DNA from: G963676655 sp963676655
Lineage (GTDB): Bacteria > Verrucomicrobiota > Lentisphaeria > Victivallales > Victivallaceae
Direction: 5' to 3'
Assembly (NCBI GenBank): GCA_963676655.2
Contig: CAXXKX010000003.1
Location: forward strand, 4,588,001 to 4,652,000
DNA: 64,000 nt
In this document: in pieces, positions 35,155-42,263 of the stretch
How the letters are laid out: every line of letters begins with the position of its first letter
How positions within the stretch are numbered: the first letter of the stretch is position 1
Translations under genes and position numbers: made by a program
Notes under the pieces: generated by a model
The model's database searches: none
What the model was told of the DNA's origin: nothing
The model's input: only the letters and a program-made list of their open reading frames with translations

Positions 35155-35195
35155 ACAACCTCCATGGTTAATTTATGGCATGTTTTTACAGGAAA

Positions 35196-36191
35196 TTATA
35201 CCAGGACAACTTCCTCTTTTTCCTGAAAGTTCTGTCCTTCTGGAGAAGCGACAGGCTTCCGTGATAATTGTTGCTTTAAAACACGCATTGTAATATTATG
35301 AACCTCTTCCGGAGCTTCGTTGTTGTGGGCATAATAGTAGCACGACAAGTGATCCGGACGGGCGTATTCAAGATATCTAGTCAGACCTTCTTCATATTCT
35401 TCGTGCGAAGCTTCCGGCATTAACATATTTTCAATCAGTGCAAAAGTTTTTTTCTCCGCATTACAGGCTTCTTGAATTGTCCTTTCCCAGACCGAAGATA
35501 AATCGGCTTTAATTTTTTGCGGGGTTTCCTTGAAAAAACTCTGTCTGTGAAAATTACCATCATAACCGACAAAATCAATCCCTTCAATCATTGCCGCTCT
35601 TCTGGTGAAATATTCCGGTGTCCCCGGCATATTGAACATGGTTATTTGCATTTCCGGCCTGACCGATCTGGCGATATAAGTAAGCTCCTGCAGAAAATCC
35701 ACATAACTGTCCTGCATGTTTTCAGCACTAGGGGTTGCCCCGTATTTCTTTATGGTTGCCGGGTGTGTTGAGATTAAATCCACGCTTTTGGGTTCGTCCC
35801 ATACCAGCCCGTCTATTTCATAATCCTGACAAACCGTTTTGATAAACCAGCCGGACCATTTGCGAAACTCCGGTGATTCAAGACATCCGATTGCGGGTGT
35901 TCCCGGAACAACGGTTGCCGGATTCGCACAGGTCCAGAAACTCGGCATATAGGGTGAACCGGCAAAACGTCCGCCGATCCTGCTGGGAATTAAGAGTACT
36001 TCCAGGCCGCATTCGTGTGCCATCTTAACTTGCATTGCAAAAGTCCTGCGTGAATACATCATCTCGCTTTCACTGAAAGACAATGCCACGGCGTCAAAAC
36101 CGTTTTCCTTCATATCCTCAAAACTTTCCCGCCACTGCTTCGGAATTACCGTCCAGTTACCATATGACAAACAATATGCGCTTAAATACAT
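35196..36191 (-). CDS. Cytoplasmic TIM-barrel glycoside hydrolase-like protein
   Basis: A 331-aa protein without signal peptide. The sequence reads as a beta/alpha barrel: SYGNWTVIPKQWRESFEDMK at strand 1, AHECGLEVLLIPSR at strand 3, then IDGLVWDEPKSVDLIS, where Asp-Glu after a beta strand resembles the acid/base position of many glycosidases, and TFALIENMLMP near strand 7 could hold the nucleophile Glu. I do not recognise a named family. RBS AAAGGGA. First gene of the unit leading to the pseudopilin and DUF4838 genes, and divergent from an AraC regulator. Confidence 0.6.
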   Translation of the reverse strand: MYLSAYCLSYGNWTVIPKQWRESFEDMKENGFDAVALSFSESEMMYSRRTFAMQVKMAHECGLEVLLIPSRIGGRFAGSPYMPSFWTCANPATVVPGTPAIGCLESPEFRKWSGWFIKTVCQDYEIDGLVWDEPKSVDLISTHPATIKKYGATPSAENMQDSYVDFLQELTYIARSVRPEMQITMFNMPGTPEYFTRRAAMIEGIDFVGYDGNFHRQSFFKETPQKIKADLSSVWERTIQEACNAEKKTFALIENMLMPEASHEEYEEGLTRYLEYARPDHLSCYYYAHNNEAPEEVHNITMRVLKQQLSRKPVASPEGQNFQEKEEVVLV

Positions 36192-36214
36192 TTTTTCCCT
36201 TTGCTATTTGTAAT

Positions 36215-36241
36215 TTGTTTAATAGTCAATTAAAGTATAAT
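36215..36241 (+). promoter_or_regulatory. Candidate promoter of the AraC regulator at 36.3 kb
   Basis: TTGTTT (36215-36220), 15 bp, TATAAT (36236-36241). Its -10 overlaps the -10 of the opposite promoter, so the two cannot be occupied together. Confidence 0.45.
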
Positions 36242-36262
36242 GTATATAAACGGCGCTGTCAA
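36234..36262 (-). promoter_or_regulatory. Promoter of the GH-pseudopilin-DUF4838 unit
   Basis: Minus strand TTGACA (36262-36257), 17 bp, TATACT (36239-36234), about 40 nt upstream of the ATG at 36191. Consensus -35 and spacing. Confidence 0.7.
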
Positions 36263-36270
36263 CAGTAATT

Positions 36271-36303
36271 ATGTTTGAAAAACAATGGATGATGTTTGAA
36301 AAA
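36271..36303. promoter_or_regulatory. Two direct half-sites 21 bp apart, probable AraC-type operator
   Basis: ATGTTTGAAAAA occurs at 36271-36282 and again exactly at 36292-36303, 21 bp apart, two helical turns. The pair lies 8 bp upstream of the -35 of the GH promoter and reaches the AraC start codon. This is the geometry of AraC activator sites. Confidence 0.65.
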
Positions 36304-37109
36304 TGATTTACAGGCTGAATATGCTTGAACGTGTCAACTCGTCTTCACTGCGGGTTGACCGGCTGGGAATTTTCCCGGAAAAGGATCATATGATTCAACG
36401 TGTTTTTGATTGTTTATCCTTCAGTTTGATTTTACACGGAAAAGGTGAAATGGCTGATGACGGAACACAATACGCAATTGAGTCGCCCTGCATGTTGATT
36501 CATCCCAAAGGAAAGTTTTTTCAGTATTCACCCATCGGCAGATGGCACGAAGTGTCAATCGCATACGTTTCGCCGGATGAAGAAGATTTTCTTAGCCTGT
36601 TAGGACAGAAAATTGCCCCGGCAGTAATTAAGATCAATGATGTATTATGGGTAATGGATATGGTCGAGAAGATTCAGGAATTACTGCCGTTCCGGGAACA
36701 TCGCGGGATGAGTGACCAAATCGATACTCTCTGCTCACTTATTTTGACGCACGTTATCTTCGACAGTAGTAATTCTGAAATTCAATCCGCAATTAATAGA
36801 ATCGCCAAGGTGCGCTCCTGGTTCGAATCGCATTATAATAAGTCGTTCAATATAGACCAGATCGCTATTGAATTTGGTTTTTCCCCGTGTGATTTCCGTA
36901 AAACCTGGCAGAATTTCTATAAGTGTTCACCTAAAGAATACATAAATCATCTGCGGATCGCGGAAGCGGAACGACTGCTGAAAGATACTAATTTACCGAT
37001 AAAAGCCGTAGCCGAAGTAATCGGTTTTCCGGATCAACGCTATTTTTCCACCTGGTTCAAAAAATACCATAAAAAGTCACCCGGACAATTTAAATCCGAG
37101 GAGCAGTAA
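36303..37109 (+). CDS. AraC-family transcriptional regulator of the DUF4838 locus
   Basis: A 268-aa regulator. Residues 1-150 are the sensor domain (YAIESPCMLIHPKGKFFQY). The C-terminal 100 aa carry both helix-turn-helices (NIDQIAIEFGFSPCDFRKTW; PIKAVAEVIGFPDQRYFSTW then FKKYHKKSPGQFK). The ATG at 36303 coincides with the second operator half-site and has no Shine-Dalgarno; the ATG at 36321, preceded by CAGG, is a credible alternative and would remove six residues. Divergent from the GH-like gene. Likely activates that unit in response to a sugar. Confidence 0.87.
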   Translation: MIYRLNMLERVNSSSLRVDRLGIFPEKDHMIQRVFDCLSFSLILHGKGEMADDGTQYAIESPCMLIHPKGKFFQYSPIGRWHEVSIAYVSPDEEDFLSLLGQKIAPAVIKINDVLWVMDMVEKIQELLPFREHRGMSDQIDTLCSLILTHVIFDSSNSEIQSAINRIAKVRSWFESHYNKSFNIDQIAIEFGFSPCDFRKTWQNFYKCSPKEYINHLRIAEAERLLKDTNLPIKAVAEVIGFPDQRYFSTWFKKYHKKSPGQFKSEEQ

Positions 37110-37821
37110 TTATAAACTGCAAGATCAGGGCTGCTTTCAGCTTCATAAATTCAAGCTGGTATTTATTCAAAACATTAATGATTATAAAAACAAAAAAGTC
37201 CGTGAACCAGGCGGGACCGCCAAAAGCAAAAAAGAAAGAAATATTTTTAAATTATTTCGCCCCGGCACGTTGCCGGACTGGATTCAACGCAGGAGCGTTG
37301 GTCGCCGCTTGCGGCGAAAGTATGTTACGCAATTTATTGCTTGTTAAACAGTTCAGTTCGCACGGCGTGATGGTTTTGAAAAACGATTCAGAGTTTTTCA
37401 AAAGCGTTGAACGCAGAGCGTAATTCGCGGCAATTCGGCATTGCCGACTTTTGTTGAGCCGTCTAATCAGGTTCTTACCTGTAAAATCTTGTCACTTTTG
37501 GGCAGAAGAAATGTAATTGTGCAATGCAAATCTTTGTTGTGTAAGCAGTAGAGCAGCTTTCGATGAAAGCGCCGGGATGCGAAAGCATCCCACCCACGGG
37601 CTAATTTTTTAGCCACCAATTGACCTTAATTACATATCCGTACGTTCCCCGCCGGTTTCATCGAAACAGGCGCTACCTTCCCACGACCATACTTGCGTTT
37701 ACGACTTACAGCTTGGTTCCGACTATGCTGGTTTAGGTCAATTGAATATTATCGCACCCGACGCTATGAAAAATTTGCATACAGCGCGGAATATACCCAG
37801 CTTGGTGTGATAGGCGAATTA

Positions 37822-37834
37822 GCGCTGAAAGCGC
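37822..37834. repeat. REP-like hairpin motif, copy 1
   Basis: GCGCT GAA AGCGC hairpin followed by GACATATAA. The same layout occurs at 37956-37968 (identical hairpin), 38036-38048 (GCCCT GTA AGGGC, then GGCATATAA) and 39502-39514 (GCCC TGAAT GGGC, then GACATATAA). Stem bases change together while pairing is kept. Confidence 0.6.
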
Positions 37835-37847
37835 GACATATAAAAAT

Positions 37848-37887
37848 GGGAGCGCGTGGCTCCAGCCGCGCAGAAAAGCGCATTAAA
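37848..37887. repeat. 40-bp direct repeat, copy A
   Basis: Starts GGGAGCGCGTGGCTCC and ends GCGCATTAAA; repeated exactly at 37909-37948. It contains the perfect hairpin GGAGC, GCGTG, GCTCC. Confidence 0.8.
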
Positions 37888-37908
37888 TGACCCAATGTAT
37901 TTATCCCT

Positions 37909-37948
37909 GGGAGCGCGTGGCTCCAGCCGCGCAGAAAAGCGCATTAAA
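37909..37948. repeat. 40-bp direct repeat, copy B
   Basis: Exact second copy of the 40-bp element, 61 bp downstream of the first; the intervening 21 bp are unique. Confidence 0.8.
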
Positions 37949-37955
37949 AAATCAA

Positions 37956-37968
37956 GCGCTGAAAGCGC
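37956..37968. repeat. REP-like hairpin motif, copy 2
   Basis: GCGCT GAA AGCGC, then GACATAT; 8 bp after the second 40-bp repeat. Confidence 0.55.
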
Positions 37969-38000
37969 GACATATCCCAATAGTGGGAGCCGGGCTTTTT

Positions 38001-38023
38001 AACGGGGATGCATAACCATGCCG
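38001..38023. repeat. Dispersed 23-bp element, copy 1
   Basis: AACGGGGATGCATAACC then ATGCCG, preceded by a T-run. Related copies lie at 39429-39453 and 60355-60377. Confidence 0.55.
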
Positions 38024-38035
38024 AACGGCGAATTA

Positions 38036-38048
38036 GCCCTGTAAGGGC
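38036..38048. repeat. REP-like hairpin motif, copy 3
   Basis: GCCCT GTA AGGGC followed by GGCATATAAG. Compensatory base changes relative to copies 1 and 2. Confidence 0.55.
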
Positions 38049-38420
38049 GGCATATAAGTCTGGCGCGTTGCCCGTTCTGCCCAGAGTGCTGGACAATACA
38101 TTTCAATCAGGCTGGAAGTATTGAAATTGTTTATTGGGAGCGCCGCAGGCCACTGCGGCATTTCGCGAAAGACCGGCAAATAATAAAAGATATATGAGCT
38201 GATTTCAAAATAAACGTTATCCCCAATCGGGGAATAAAATATGCCTTAATAAGCTTTCATGCCGCAGTAGCCTGCGGCGCTCCGAAAGAATACATTTCCC
38301 GCAGTAACCTGCGGCGCTCCGAATGGAATCTTTCCCACAAAATTTGCACTCTCGAATATTGCGGAGTATATTTAAATTGAGATGACACTGGAAAATACTT
38401 AAATCAAATTTTTTGCGTCA

Positions 38421-38503
38421 AAAAATCAATCTAATTGGTGTTTTGGATTGATTTTATGATTTATTAAGTTCAAAAAACGGTAAAATATGGGGCCCCCACG
38501 AGA
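38421..38503 (+). repeat. Flanking direct repeat, upstream copy
   Basis: About 83 bp from AAAAATCAATCTAA through AAGTTCAAAAAACGGT to CCCCCACGAGA. An imperfect second copy lies at 39330-39416, on the other side of the lipoprotein gene. Confidence 0.65.
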
Positions 38504-38570
38504 AAAATCCTGAAATATCAGTGTGTTGTTGCAAGTGTAAGAAAAAGAAATAAGACAGAAAGGATTATGT

Positions 38571-39179
38571 ATGTTTATCCGTAATGTAACATTTATATTT
38601 ACGGTTATGTTATTAATTTCATCATGCAGATCAAAAGAAAATCGCCTGACAATTGAAGCCACATCTACCGATAATTTTATTGTCAATAGTAAGCGAATGA
38701 CCGCAAGTGAGTTGCTTGACCTGTTAAAAGGTAATAACCTTCCCGGAGAAATCAAATTCACAACTCATTCTAAGCTGGTGTTTCCTCCTGAAGAAGTATT
38801 GAAGAGCTTTAGAAAAATTAGGGAGGAGGGGCGCGCTAAGATTATTTGGGATGTCGCCCGTAATGATTTTGGACCAAGAAAAGTCAAATCAATTGATGAA
38901 CCAATTCCCCAAAATCCCGAAGACTTAAAATTTATTGTTAAAGCTTTTTATATATCATTAGCTCATGAAAAATCACCTGAGAGAGACGATCTTCTCTTGG
39001 ATAACCCGGAGTCATATATTCCACCGCGAGGTGAACTTGGCGTTAAAAATTTATCGGATCATCAACGCAAATACTTAAAAGCAGGGTTAAAACTAATATA
39101 TGAAGAGATGGAAGAAGCAAAAAAAATGGAAGCATTAAAAAAGTTTATCCCTTTTGAGGCTGACCCTCTTTTTTATTGA
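38571..39179 (+). CDS. Putative lipoprotein, unknown function
   Basis: A 202-aa protein, not recognised. A lipoprotein signal is visible (VMLLISSC, lipobox Cys at about residue 19). The mature part is charged and mostly helical in appearance, with TASELLDLLKGNNLPGEIKF near the start and PPRGELGVKNLSDHQRKYLK near the end. Base composition is more AT-rich than the surrounding metabolic genes. RBS AAAGGA. It is bracketed by an imperfect direct repeat of about 85 bp, so it may be an acquired or mobile gene. Confidence 0.6.
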   Translation: MFIRNVTFIFTVMLLISSCRSKENRLTIEATSTDNFIVNSKRMTASELLDLLKGNNLPGEIKFTTHSKLVFPPEEVLKSFRKIREEGRAKIIWDVARNDFGPRKVKSIDEPIPQNPEDLKFIVKAFYISLAHEKSPERDDLLLDNPESYIPPRGELGVKNLSDHQRKYLKAGLKLIYEEMEEAKKMEALKKFIPFEADPLFY

Positions 39180-39329
39180 TTCTTAACAATCCGTGAATTT
39201 TTTTCAAGATTCGCTTTTTTGTTTGTTGATTGGCTTAAAAATCAGCCGGATGACTTGATTTCAGCGGTTATTTTCTCTTTTGGGTCTTTTGGGTATAACC
39301 CGAATGGTCCGTCAGCCCCGAATGGTCCG

Positions 39330-39416
39330 AAAAATCAATCTAAGAGGTGTTTTTGGTGATTTTATGACTATTTTAAGTTCAAAAAACGGTTCGATATGGG
39401 GGGCTACCCCACGAGA
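39330..39416 (+). repeat. Flanking direct repeat, downstream copy
   Basis: About 87 bp matching the 38421-38503 element: AAAAATCAATCTAA, then GGTGTTTT, AAGTTCAAAAAACGGT, ATATGGGG and CCCCACGAGA in the same order. Confidence 0.65.
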
Positions 39417-39428
39417 CAGCAGCCTTTT

Positions 39429-39453
39429 AACGGGGGTGCATACCCTTGCGGGG
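39429..39453. repeat. Dispersed 23-bp element, copy 2
   Basis: AACGGGGGTGCATACCC then TTGCGGGG, preceded by TTTT as in copy 1. Confidence 0.55.
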
Positions 39454-39501
39454 TGATGAGCGTAGCGATTGAACCCCGGGAACAGTTAAAAAATATTTAA
39501 A

Positions 39502-39514
39502 GCCCTGAATGGGC
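39502..39514. repeat. REP-like hairpin motif, copy 4
   Basis: GCCC TGAAT GGGC followed by GACATATAAAG. Confidence 0.5.
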
Positions 39515-39577
39515 GACATATAAAGCAAGGTAATTATCAGCCGGAGTAATAGCAAATGTTATTGAGATAAAAAAGAA

Positions 39578-39982
39578 ATGAAATCTCGTTTAATATATTT
39601 ATTAATAATTCTGATAATTCTAATTATTATTGCTTATTCACTTGGTACTTATTGTGTTATTCCAGCTCGGTCACAAACTGTAACCAATATGTGCATAATT
39701 GTTAGAGAAATTAAGACGTATCATCGTAAATATAATCAGCTTCCTCTAAGCTTGAATGATATAGCACTCGAAAATTGTTGTCGCAAAGATTATTATGGAA
39801 AGAATATTATTTATAAAATACATGACAACCGTATATATCTGATTAGTTATGGGAAGGACGGAAAAAAAGGCGGCTCTAATGATTGTAAAGATATCGTTTG
39901 TTATTGGTATCCAATGCTTGAAGAAAAATTGTCTCCGTATTTTCTCAACGAAATAGAATTAAAAAAACTGGGTGATTATTAA
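39578..39982 (+). CDS. Membrane-anchored GspG-C-domain-like protein lacking a prepilin leader
   Basis: A 134-aa protein. Residues 5-28 form one strongly hydrophobic helix. The soluble part contains YHRKYNQLPLSLNDIALE and IYLISYGKDGKKGGSNDCKD, close to the calcium-loop end of the major pseudopilin GspG (typically ...SLGADG..GG..D). The FTLIE leader is absent, so it would be a signal-anchor relative of pseudopilins. RBS is weak. AT-rich, in the accessory stretch. Function unknown. Confidence 0.5.
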   Translation: MKSRLIYLLIILIILIIIAYSLGTYCVIPARSQTVTNMCIIVREIKTYHRKYNQLPLSLNDIALENCCRKDYYGKNIIYKIHDNRIYLISYGKDGKKGGSNDCKDIVCYWYPMLEEKLSPYFLNEIELKKLGDY

Positions 39983-40052
39983 AATGAGACCGTTAAACAG
40001 CTTTTTGATTATGTCAGTGAAATATTTGAATAATGTAAAATAGGAATGCCTG

Positions 40053-40661
40053 ATGAAAATAAAAAGTAGGTTAAACCGAAAAAAAATATTTGCAGGTTTT
40101 TTGTTAATCATGTCATTTATCATGGGAATTAACTTCTTTGCATGCGTTATCATTGGTTATCATTTCAAAGGCTCTGCTTATTTTAAAGGGAAAGTAACAC
40201 CAGAAGGAATTTATATGTTACACTCCTGTGGGAAATATACTGTCGTTCCAAAAGAAGTTTTTATAAATTACAGGCGATTGGAAGTAATAACTTTTCTTTT
40301 TCCTGGTGTTCTCGTACTTATACTGCTTACATATAAGTCAATTTATAGAGAATCATTCAAAGAGATTAATGAAAATGTGGTTAAATTGACAGATGACATT
40401 CGTCTTATCAGAAAATTGAAAAAAATCAATACAGATAAGTTTGGTTGTTATTGTGTAATAATAGTTTTCATATGCATTTTTATTTATATTTTTGTAAATA
40501 TTTTTTATAAAAGTCAACCGAAAGAGATTACATCTAAGAAAAAACATAACGAATTATCCAATAAAAGTCAAAATGAAATAATTGATCAAGGACATGAAGA
40601 CCAATCTGATTTTTTTCCTCCTATAGAAGATTCTGGAAATAATAAACAAAAAAGTCCGTGA
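40053..40661 (+). CDS. Membrane protein, unknown function
   Basis: A 202-aa protein, not recognised. Three hydrophobic segments are visible: about residues 13-35 (FAGFLLIMSFIMGINFFACVI), 73-90 (VITFLFPGVLVLILLTY) and 128-150 (CYCVIIVFICIFIYIFVNIF), with a charged C-terminal tail. RBS AGGAA supports the start. Very AT-rich, like its two upstream neighbours. Its stop codon lies inside the terminator hairpin of the convergent ahcY gene. Confidence 0.5.
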   Translation: MKIKSRLNRKKIFAGFLLIMSFIMGINFFACVIIGYHFKGSAYFKGKVTPEGIYMLHSCGKYTVVPKEVFINYRRLEVITFLFPGVLVLILLTYKSIYRESFKEINENVVKLTDDIRLIRKLKKINTDKFGCYCVIIVFICIFIYIFVNIFYKSQPKEITSKKKHNELSNKSQNEIIDQGHEDQSDFFPPIEDSGNNKQKSP

Positions 40662-40683
40662 AGCAATCAGCTGTCACGGACTT
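40646..40683 (-). terminator. Rho-independent terminator of the metK-ahcY operon
   Basis: AAGTCCGTGA (40652-40661) and TCACGGACTT (40674-40683) form a perfect 10-bp stem. On the minus strand TTTTTTG follows. It overlaps the 3' end of the convergent membrane-protein gene. Confidence 0.85.
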
Positions 40684-40719
40684 TCATCAGTTCAAAAATG
40701 AACCAGTTTTAACTGAAAC

Positions 40720-42126
40720 TTAGTACCGGTAGTGTTCCGGTTTGTAAGGCCCTTCAACCGGAACGCCGATATAAGCGGCCTGTTCCTCGCTCAGAGTTGT
40801 CAGCTTGGCACCGAGTTTAGCCAAGTGTAAGCGGGCTACTTCTTCATCCAACTGCTTGCTCAAACGATAAACGCCGATTTCCCGTTCCGGGTTGGCCGCG
40901 ATATCGATCTGGGCCAGGGTCTGGTTGGTGAAGCTGTTGGACATTACAAAGCTGGGATGACCGGTCGCGCAACCGAGGTTGACCAGACGGCCTTCCGCCA
41001 GCATATATATGCAGTGTCCGTCAGGGAAAGTATAACGGTGAACCGGGCAACTGCTGCCTTTGATCTCTTCCTTAACGATGCCCGGCCAGTTTTCAAGTTT
41101 GCTGACCTGAATTTCATTGTCAAAATGGCCGATGTTACAGACGATGGCCTGATCTTTCATTTTACTCATATGCTCGGCGGTAATGATGTCTTTATTACCG
41201 GTGGTGGTGACATAGATGTCGGCAACGGGCAGGGCATCGGCCACGGTGCAAACCTTGAATCCGGCCATACATGCCTGCAAGGCGCAGATCGGGTCTACTT
41301 CAGATACCAGTACCTGGGCGCGTTCGTTGCGCATGGCTTCGGCTGAACCTTTGCCGACGTCGCCGTAGCCGCAGACCATGGCGGTTTTGCCTGAGATCAG
41401 GACGTCGAGGGCGCGTTTGATCGCGTCGGTCAGGGAGTGGCGGCAGCCGTAAACATTGTCAAACTTGCTTTTGGTGACCGAGTCGTTGACATTGATGGCC
41501 TGGAACAGCAGTTCGCCTTTTTCCTCCATCTGCACCAGACGATGGACGCCGGTGGTGGTTTCTTCGGAAACGCCTTTGACTTTCGGCGCGACTTTATGCC
41601 AGTGTCCGGGTTTTTCCTTCAGGACTTTTTTCAACAGATTGTTAATGACCTGCAATTCGTAATTGTCGGTCGGCACATCGAGGATAGATGCGTCGTTTTC
41701 AGCCGCATAACCGCGATGAATAAGCAACGTTGCGTCGCCGCCGTCGTCAACGATCTGGTCGGGGCCGCCGCCGTCCGGCCAGGTCAGGGCGTTCATGGTG
41801 CAATCCCAGTATTCCTCGAGGGTTTCGCCTTTCCAGGCAAAAACCGGAACGCCTGCTTTGGCGACAGCCGCCGCGGCATGATCCTGGGTTGAGAATATAT
41901 TGCATGAGCACCAGCGCACATCGGCTCCGAGTTCGACCAGTGTTTCGATCAAAACAGCGGTTTGGATGGTCATGTGGAGCGAGCCCATGATGCGAATGCC
42001 CTGCAACGGTTTTTGCGGTCCGTATTTGGCGCGGGTGGCCATCAAGCCGGGCATTTCGTGTTCGGCTATATCGAGTTCCTTGCGGCCGAAGTCGGCCAAA
42101 CTAATATCAGCAACTTTGTAATCCAT
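40720..42126 (-). CDS. ahcY: Adenosylhomocysteinase
   Basis: A 468-aa cytoplasmic enzyme that splits S-adenosylhomocysteine into homocysteine and adenosine. The NAD site is AMVCGYGDVGKGSAEAMR; further signatures are NVYGCRHSLTDAIKRA, NIGHFDNEIQ, HPSFVMSNSFTNQTLAQI and the canonical C-terminus PYKPEHYRY. RBS AAGGAA. It is the last gene of the metK, kinase, ahcY unit, which recycles the by-product of methylation. Presence of this route suggests that the LuxS/Pfs route is not used here. Confidence 0.97.
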   Translation of the reverse strand: MDYKVADISLADFGRKELDIAEHEMPGLMATRAKYGPQKPLQGIRIMGSLHMTIQTAVLIETLVELGADVRWCSCNIFSTQDHAAAAVAKAGVPVFAWKGETLEEYWDCTMNALTWPDGGGPDQIVDDGGDATLLIHRGYAAENDASILDVPTDNYELQVINNLLKKVLKEKPGHWHKVAPKVKGVSEETTTGVHRLVQMEEKGELLFQAINVNDSVTKSKFDNVYGCRHSLTDAIKRALDVLISGKTAMVCGYGDVGKGSAEAMRNERAQVLVSEVDPICALQACMAGFKVCTVADALPVADIYVTTTGNKDIITAEHMSKMKDQAIVCNIGHFDNEIQVSKLENWPGIVKEEIKGSSCPVHRYTFPDGHCIYMLAEGRLVNLGCATGHPSFVMSNSFTNQTLAQIDIAANPEREIGVYRLSKQLDEEVARLHLAKLGAKLTTLSEEQAAYIGVPVEGPYKPEHYRY

Positions 42127-42183
42127 GATTCTGATTCCTTATAATTAAAAAAATATGTAGTGAAAATTGACAATGTATCAGAA

Positions 42184-42249
42184 TTAAAAGCCGCCGGATT
42201 TCTCCAGCATCTTGCCTTCAAGTTTAACTCTGTACGTTGCGCTCAGCAT
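42184..42249 (-). CDS. Small ORF (21 aa) between the kinase gene and ahcY
   Basis: ATG at 42249 with AAGGAAG 6 nt upstream, only 14 bp after the kinase stop. It encodes MLSATYRVKLEG, then KMLEKSGGF and stop. Position and RBS favour translation by coupling. It may be a small protein or an attenuation leader for ahcY; no family recognised. Confidence 0.35.
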   Translation of the reverse strand: MLSATYRVKLEGKMLEKSGGF

Positions 42250-42263
42250 TTAAAGCTTCCTTA

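Larger units (their letters stand above)
37110..38570. other. 1.46-kb gene-less region packed with perfect hairpins
   Basis: No convincing gene; the short frames here coincide with hairpins. Perfect stems seen: 37262-37276, 37285-37300, 37302-37317, 37374-37403 (11-bp stem), 37429-37445, 37468-37481, 37556-37570, 37574-37591 (GAAA loop), 37599-37614, 38142-38159, 38220-38233, 38261-38278 and 38299-38314. An outer 10-bp pair, CAATTGACCT (37617) and AGGTCAATTG (37735), encloses a further hairpin. A 40-bp direct repeat and REP-like hairpins also occur. Reads as an accumulation of short palindromic elements or a structured RNA. Confidence 0.6.
39180..39577. other. Repeat-bearing spacer
   Basis: No gene. 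It contains the downstream copy of the flanking repeat (39330-39416), a 23-bp dispersed element (39429-39453), and a REP-like hairpin (39502-39514). Confidence 0.6.

Noticed and set aside
37178..37423. 81-codon frame
   Set aside because: It runs through perfect hairpins, has no Shine-Dalgarno and no family features.
37693..37890. 65-codon frame
   Set aside because: Composed of the REP-like hairpin and the first 40-bp repeat; the same bases recur outside any frame.
38571..40661. Toxin-antitoxin or phage-defence module among the three orphan genes
   Set aside because: One is a lipoprotein and two are membrane proteins with large gaps between them; no toxin, nuclease or sensor motif is visible.
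42127..42263. SAH riboswitch upstream of ahcY
   Set aside because: The conserved SAH-riboswitch core was not found; a small ORF occupies the gap instead.
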